A stretch of 8,462 nt of DNA from Dehalococcoidia bacterium UBA1332 (GTDB lineage Bacteria; Chloroflexota; Dehalococcoidia; Lucifugimonadales; Lucifugimonadaceae): positions 1 to 8,462 of the forward strand of contig DBSW01000079.1 of the NCBI GenBank assembly GCA_002306745.1, given 5' to 3'. The translations under genes were made by a program, and so were the position numbers. Each line of letters starts with the position of its first letter. Position 1 is the first letter of the stretch. Below, one piece after another: positions 6,567 to 8,462 of this stretch. The notes beneath the pieces were generated by a model. That model was not told the origin of the DNA. It searched no databases and was given only the letters and a program-made list of their open reading frames with translations.

Positions 6567-7199
6567 TCATATTTTTATTTTTTTGGTCGCTCCATCAGAT
6601 TTTTCGATCTCCTTAGCCTTTTTTTCGCCTAGTTTCAAGAAATCTTTCAAGAATTTCGGCCCCCCAGAGTAAGGATTGTCAACAACGTAAGTGCCTGCGA
6701 TTTTGTCATGCCATCCTTGCCGCTTTTGATCCAGTATCAGCCACAGAATTCCAACTCCAAATGATAAATATGACACCAGTTTTCCTATCATTTCCCTTGG
6801 AATTGCAGCTGGCCCCGGTGTTCTTCCATCTGAATCAACTACAACGATTCCCGCCACCCATTTTCCGGGCGTGCGCCCCCATATGATGGTTGGCACGATG
6901 AAATATCCAAGGAAAAAGACGATGTCTTGTGGGGCAGCTTTTTCGTTGAATAAGTTTCCGTTCGCAAGGGGAGCAACACTGTAAATAACCATCATTATCA
7001 GCCCAAGGTCTATAGTGAATGCATACAGGCGGCGTAACGGTCCTGCAAACACCATCGGGTATATAGTCGGTTCATCACGCTTTGTTCGTCTTTTGATAGC
7101 GTTTGACCGAAGATTCATCTTGGGCTGTAGTTCTTTTTTCTGACGGGCAGTAGAACTTCTCTGACGGGGGTTGCGGCGTTTTTTTGTTGAAGAGGGCAT
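6567..7199 (-). CDS. RDD-family membrane protein with long basic tails
   Basis: This 210-residue protein is an RDD-domain integral membrane protein. The domain starts at about residue 52 with RRLYAFTID, holding the conserved Arg56/57 and Asp64. Helices lie near 61-79, 92-108 and 142-157. GRTPGKWVAG (108-117) and WHDKIAGTYVVD (163-174) are family hallmarks. The first 41 residues contain about 16 Lys/Arg, and the C-terminal 30 residues are also lysine-rich, so both cytoplasmic tails should be strongly positive. RDD proteins have no single established role; some act in ion transport, and many are hypothetical. The RBS before the ATG at 7199 is weak (GGGTAGAT), and Met28 is a possible alternative start. 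The stop lies 81 bp before the aminotransferase on the same strand, so read-through transcription is plausible, though a functional link is not implied. Confidence 0.85.
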   Translation of the reverse strand: MPSSTKKRRNPRQRSSTARQKKELQPKMNLRSNAIKRRTKRDEPTIYPMVFAGPLRRLYAFTIDLGLIMMVIYSVAPLANGNLFNEKAAPQDIVFFLGYFIVPTIIWGRTPGKWVAGIVVVDSDGRTPGPAAIPREMIGKLVSYLSFGVGILWLILDQKRQGWHDKIAGTYVVDNPYSGGPKFLKDFLKLGEKKAKEIEKSDGATKKIKI

Positions 7200-7327
7200 A
7201 TCTACCCAATATTACTTTGCATTAGTCGTTACGGTCTTGCGAACTCGAATTAGAATCGGGTCTGGATTGAGTATTTCGATTCGTTATTCGGGTTGCTGTA
7301 GTTAACTGACATTACAGGAGATTTCAT
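7200..7327. promoter_or_regulatory. Divergent spacer between RDD gene and SDR
   Basis: This 128-bp non-coding spacer between two divergent starts should hold promoters in both directions. A -10-like TAGAAT occurs at 7251-7256 on the plus strand, but no good -35 precedes it. GAATCG (7253-7258) and CGATTC (7277-7282) form a spaced inverted repeat, and ATTCG recurs at 7279-7283 and 7286-7290. A clear AGGAG (7316-7320) serves the SDR. Confidence 0.45.
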
Positions 7328-8101
7328 ATGGCAGGCAGGCTTGAAGGAAAGATAGCGCATATTACTGGCGGTGGATCAGGTTTGGGTGATGCTATGGGGC
7401 ATCTGTTTGCAAATGAAGGGGCGAGAGTAGCCGTATCGGATCTTAAACTTTCATCTGCTGAACGGGTGACTAAGTCTGTTATTTCTAGTGGCGGTGATGC
7501 TATTGCTCTTGCAGGGGATGTGTCAAAACGAGATGAATGTGAACGACTGGTAGGTGAAACCGTAGATAAGTTAGGTGGTTTTGACATTCTGATAAACAGT
7601 GCAGGTGTCACTCCTAGGTACGCTCCAAAGGACTGGGACTTTGAAAGAACTTGGGACTTTGTAGTAAGTATTAATTTAAAGGGCACAATGTTGATGTCCA
7701 AGTTTGCGGTAGATCAGATGCGAAAGCAGGGTAGCGGTTCTATTGTCAACCTTGCTTCTATAATTGGACTTGTCGGATACGCTCAAGGTATCAGTGATGG
7801 ATTCAATCCCTATCCTCATACAAAAGGAGGAGTGGTTCAAATGACCCGTGACATGGGAGTTGCATTGGCTAGGGAGGGAATCAGAGTTAATTCGCTTTGT
7901 CCTGGATTTACTTATACTCCTTTAGTGCAAACTCTGGTTGATGATAGCGATACACACGAGAGACTCAAATCACTTCATCCGATGGGGCGTCTAGGAAATC
8001 CGGATGAGATTGCAAATGCAGCGTTGTTTTTAGCTTCGGATGAATCGTCTTTCATAACGGGTGTTAATTTGCCTGTCGATGGTGGCTACACTGCGCAATA
8101 A
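7328..8101 (+). CDS. Classical short-chain dehydrogenase/reductase (SDR)
   Basis: This 257-residue NAD(P)-dependent oxidoreductase is of standard length for classical SDRs. TGGGSGLG (13-20) is the cofactor-binding loop. Asp38 at the end of the second strand favours NAD(H). Asp64 follows in GDV, NSAG is at 90-93, and the catalytic set is Asn116, Ser144, Tyr162 and Lys166 (YPHTK). The C-terminus ends FITGVNLPVDGGYTAQ, as in 3-oxoacyl-ACP-reductase-like members. AGGAG lies 7 nt before the ATG, so the start is firm. The substrate is not predictable; many family members act on sugars, hydroxy acids or cyclic alcohols. The gene converges with the 2-hydroxyacid dehydrogenase with 7 bp between stops. 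Confidence 0.95.
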   Translation: MAGRLEGKIAHITGGGSGLGDAMGHLFANEGARVAVSDLKLSSAERVTKSVISSGGDAIALAGDVSKRDECERLVGETVDKLGGFDILINSAGVTPRYAPKDWDFERTWDFVVSINLKGTMLMSKFAVDQMRKQGSGSIVNLASIIGLVGYAQGISDGFNPYPHTKGGVVQMTRDMGVALAREGIRVNSLCPGFTYTPLVQTLVDDSDTHERLKSLHPMGRLGNPDEIANAALFLASDESSFITGVNLPVDGGYTAQ

Positions 8102-8108
8102 CATGGCG

Positions 8109-8462
8109 CTAAAAAATTGATTCGGGATCCACTACAGATAGTATGTTGCGGCCCTCCACTGCTCTATCTAGGTTTGCTAACGCAAATATAGCGGCTCGCT
8201 CGTTGCCTTCACCGGTCCCCCCGGCCCAATGTGGAGTGACTACAGCATTAGGCATAGTTAGTAGTGGGTTATTGGGATCTGGGGGCTCTTTGTCTAGAAC
8301 ATCAAGCCCCGCGCCAGCGATTTCTCCACTCTGTAAAGCGTGGATTAGGTCTAACTCGTTATGGACAGGACCGCGGCATGTATTGATAAATATTGCGGTG
8401 TTTTTCATTACTTTAAATTCATGGGACCCGATCATTCCACGCGTTGTGCTGTTAAGCGGCAC
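8109..8462 (-). CDS. D-2-hydroxyacid dehydrogenase, C-terminal part, N-terminus outside window
   Basis: The visible 117 codons are the end of the NAD-binding domain and the C-terminal return to the catalytic domain of an NAD-dependent D-2-hydroxyacid dehydrogenase, the glyoxylate/phosphoglycerate dehydrogenase family. VPLNSTTRGMIG matches the conserved HxPLTxxTxGLI segment, and the frame continues past the edge, so the first codon in view is internal (GTG, Val). INTCRGPVHNELDLIHALQSG carries the catalytic arginine, GLDVLDKEP the catalytic glutamate, and TPHWAGGT the acid/base histidine. All of the R-E-H triad is present. The family reduces 2-keto acids or oxidises D-2-hydroxy acids. The exact substrate needs the missing N-terminal half. 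It faces the SDR tail to tail with no terminator between them. Confidence 0.92.
   Translation of the reverse strand: MPLNSTTRGMIGSHEFKVMKNTAIFINTCRGPVHNELDLIHALQSGEIAGAGLDVLDKEPPDPNNPLLTMPNAVVTPHWAGGTGEGNERAAIFALANLDRAVEGRNILSVVDPESIF

Noticed and set aside
6547..6570. Seven-codon minus-strand ORF (MNQETEK) overlapping the RDD stop as ATGA
   Set aside because: It is too short to support and has only A-rich coding sequence ahead. It could be chance or the product of a slip in the A-run at the RDD C-terminus.
1..8462. Mobile element, CRISPR, tRNA, riboswitch or phage signals
   Set aside because: I saw no transposase, terminal repeats, regularly spaced repeats, cloverleaf or phage-like gene; nearly all sequence is explained by metabolic genes.

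Overview
The window is a protein-coding bacterial chromosome segment. It holds eight genes, two of them cut by the window edges, and no RNA gene, insertion sequence, CRISPR array or phage gene that I can see. Base composition is moderate and slightly AT-rich by eye. Gene packing is tight, and Shine-Dalgarno sites are mostly AGGAG or AAGG types. The content (sulfatase, zinc dehydrogenase, Ntn-hydrolase, PLP enzymes, SDR and 2-hydroxyacid dehydrogenase) is typical of an uncultivated heterotroph that degrades organic compounds. Marine Chloroflexota of the SAR202 type or a marine proteobacterium would fit, but no marker gene here fixes the taxonomy, so this is a weak inference.

Left block, minus strand (1-2227): a zinc-dependent medium-chain dehydrogenase is followed about 50 bp downstream by a formylglycine-type sulfatase that runs off the left edge. 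Together they suggest release of an alcohol from a sulfate ester and its oxidation. The sulfatase has no ATG, GTG or TTG in a plausible place, and the best reading is an ATT start. A 228-bp divergent intergenic region (2228-2455) with several small symmetric elements separates this pair from the next block.

Central block, plus strand (2456-5304): a gamma-glutamyltransferase-family Ntn-hydrolase and a threonine-synthase-family PLP enzyme form a tight two-gene unit. Two bases separate them, and the second gene has a TTG start whose ribosome binding site lies inside the end of the first. The hydrolase keeps its catalytic residues but appears to have lost the two residues that hold the gamma-glutamyl group in E. 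coli GGT, so its substrate is probably not glutathione. This pair is the most interesting part of the window.

Right block: on the minus strand an RDD-family membrane protein (6567-7199) precedes a class I aminotransferase (5301-6485). The aminotransferase meets the PLP enzyme tail to tail, with the two stop codons overlapping. A 128-bp divergent spacer separates the RDD gene from a plus-strand classical SDR (7328-8101). The SDR converges, after 7 bp, with the C-terminal half of a D-2-hydroxyacid dehydrogenase that runs off the right edge.

No complete pathway can be assigned. The shared theme is catabolic or salvage chemistry on small amides, amino acids, hydroxy acids and sulfate esters.
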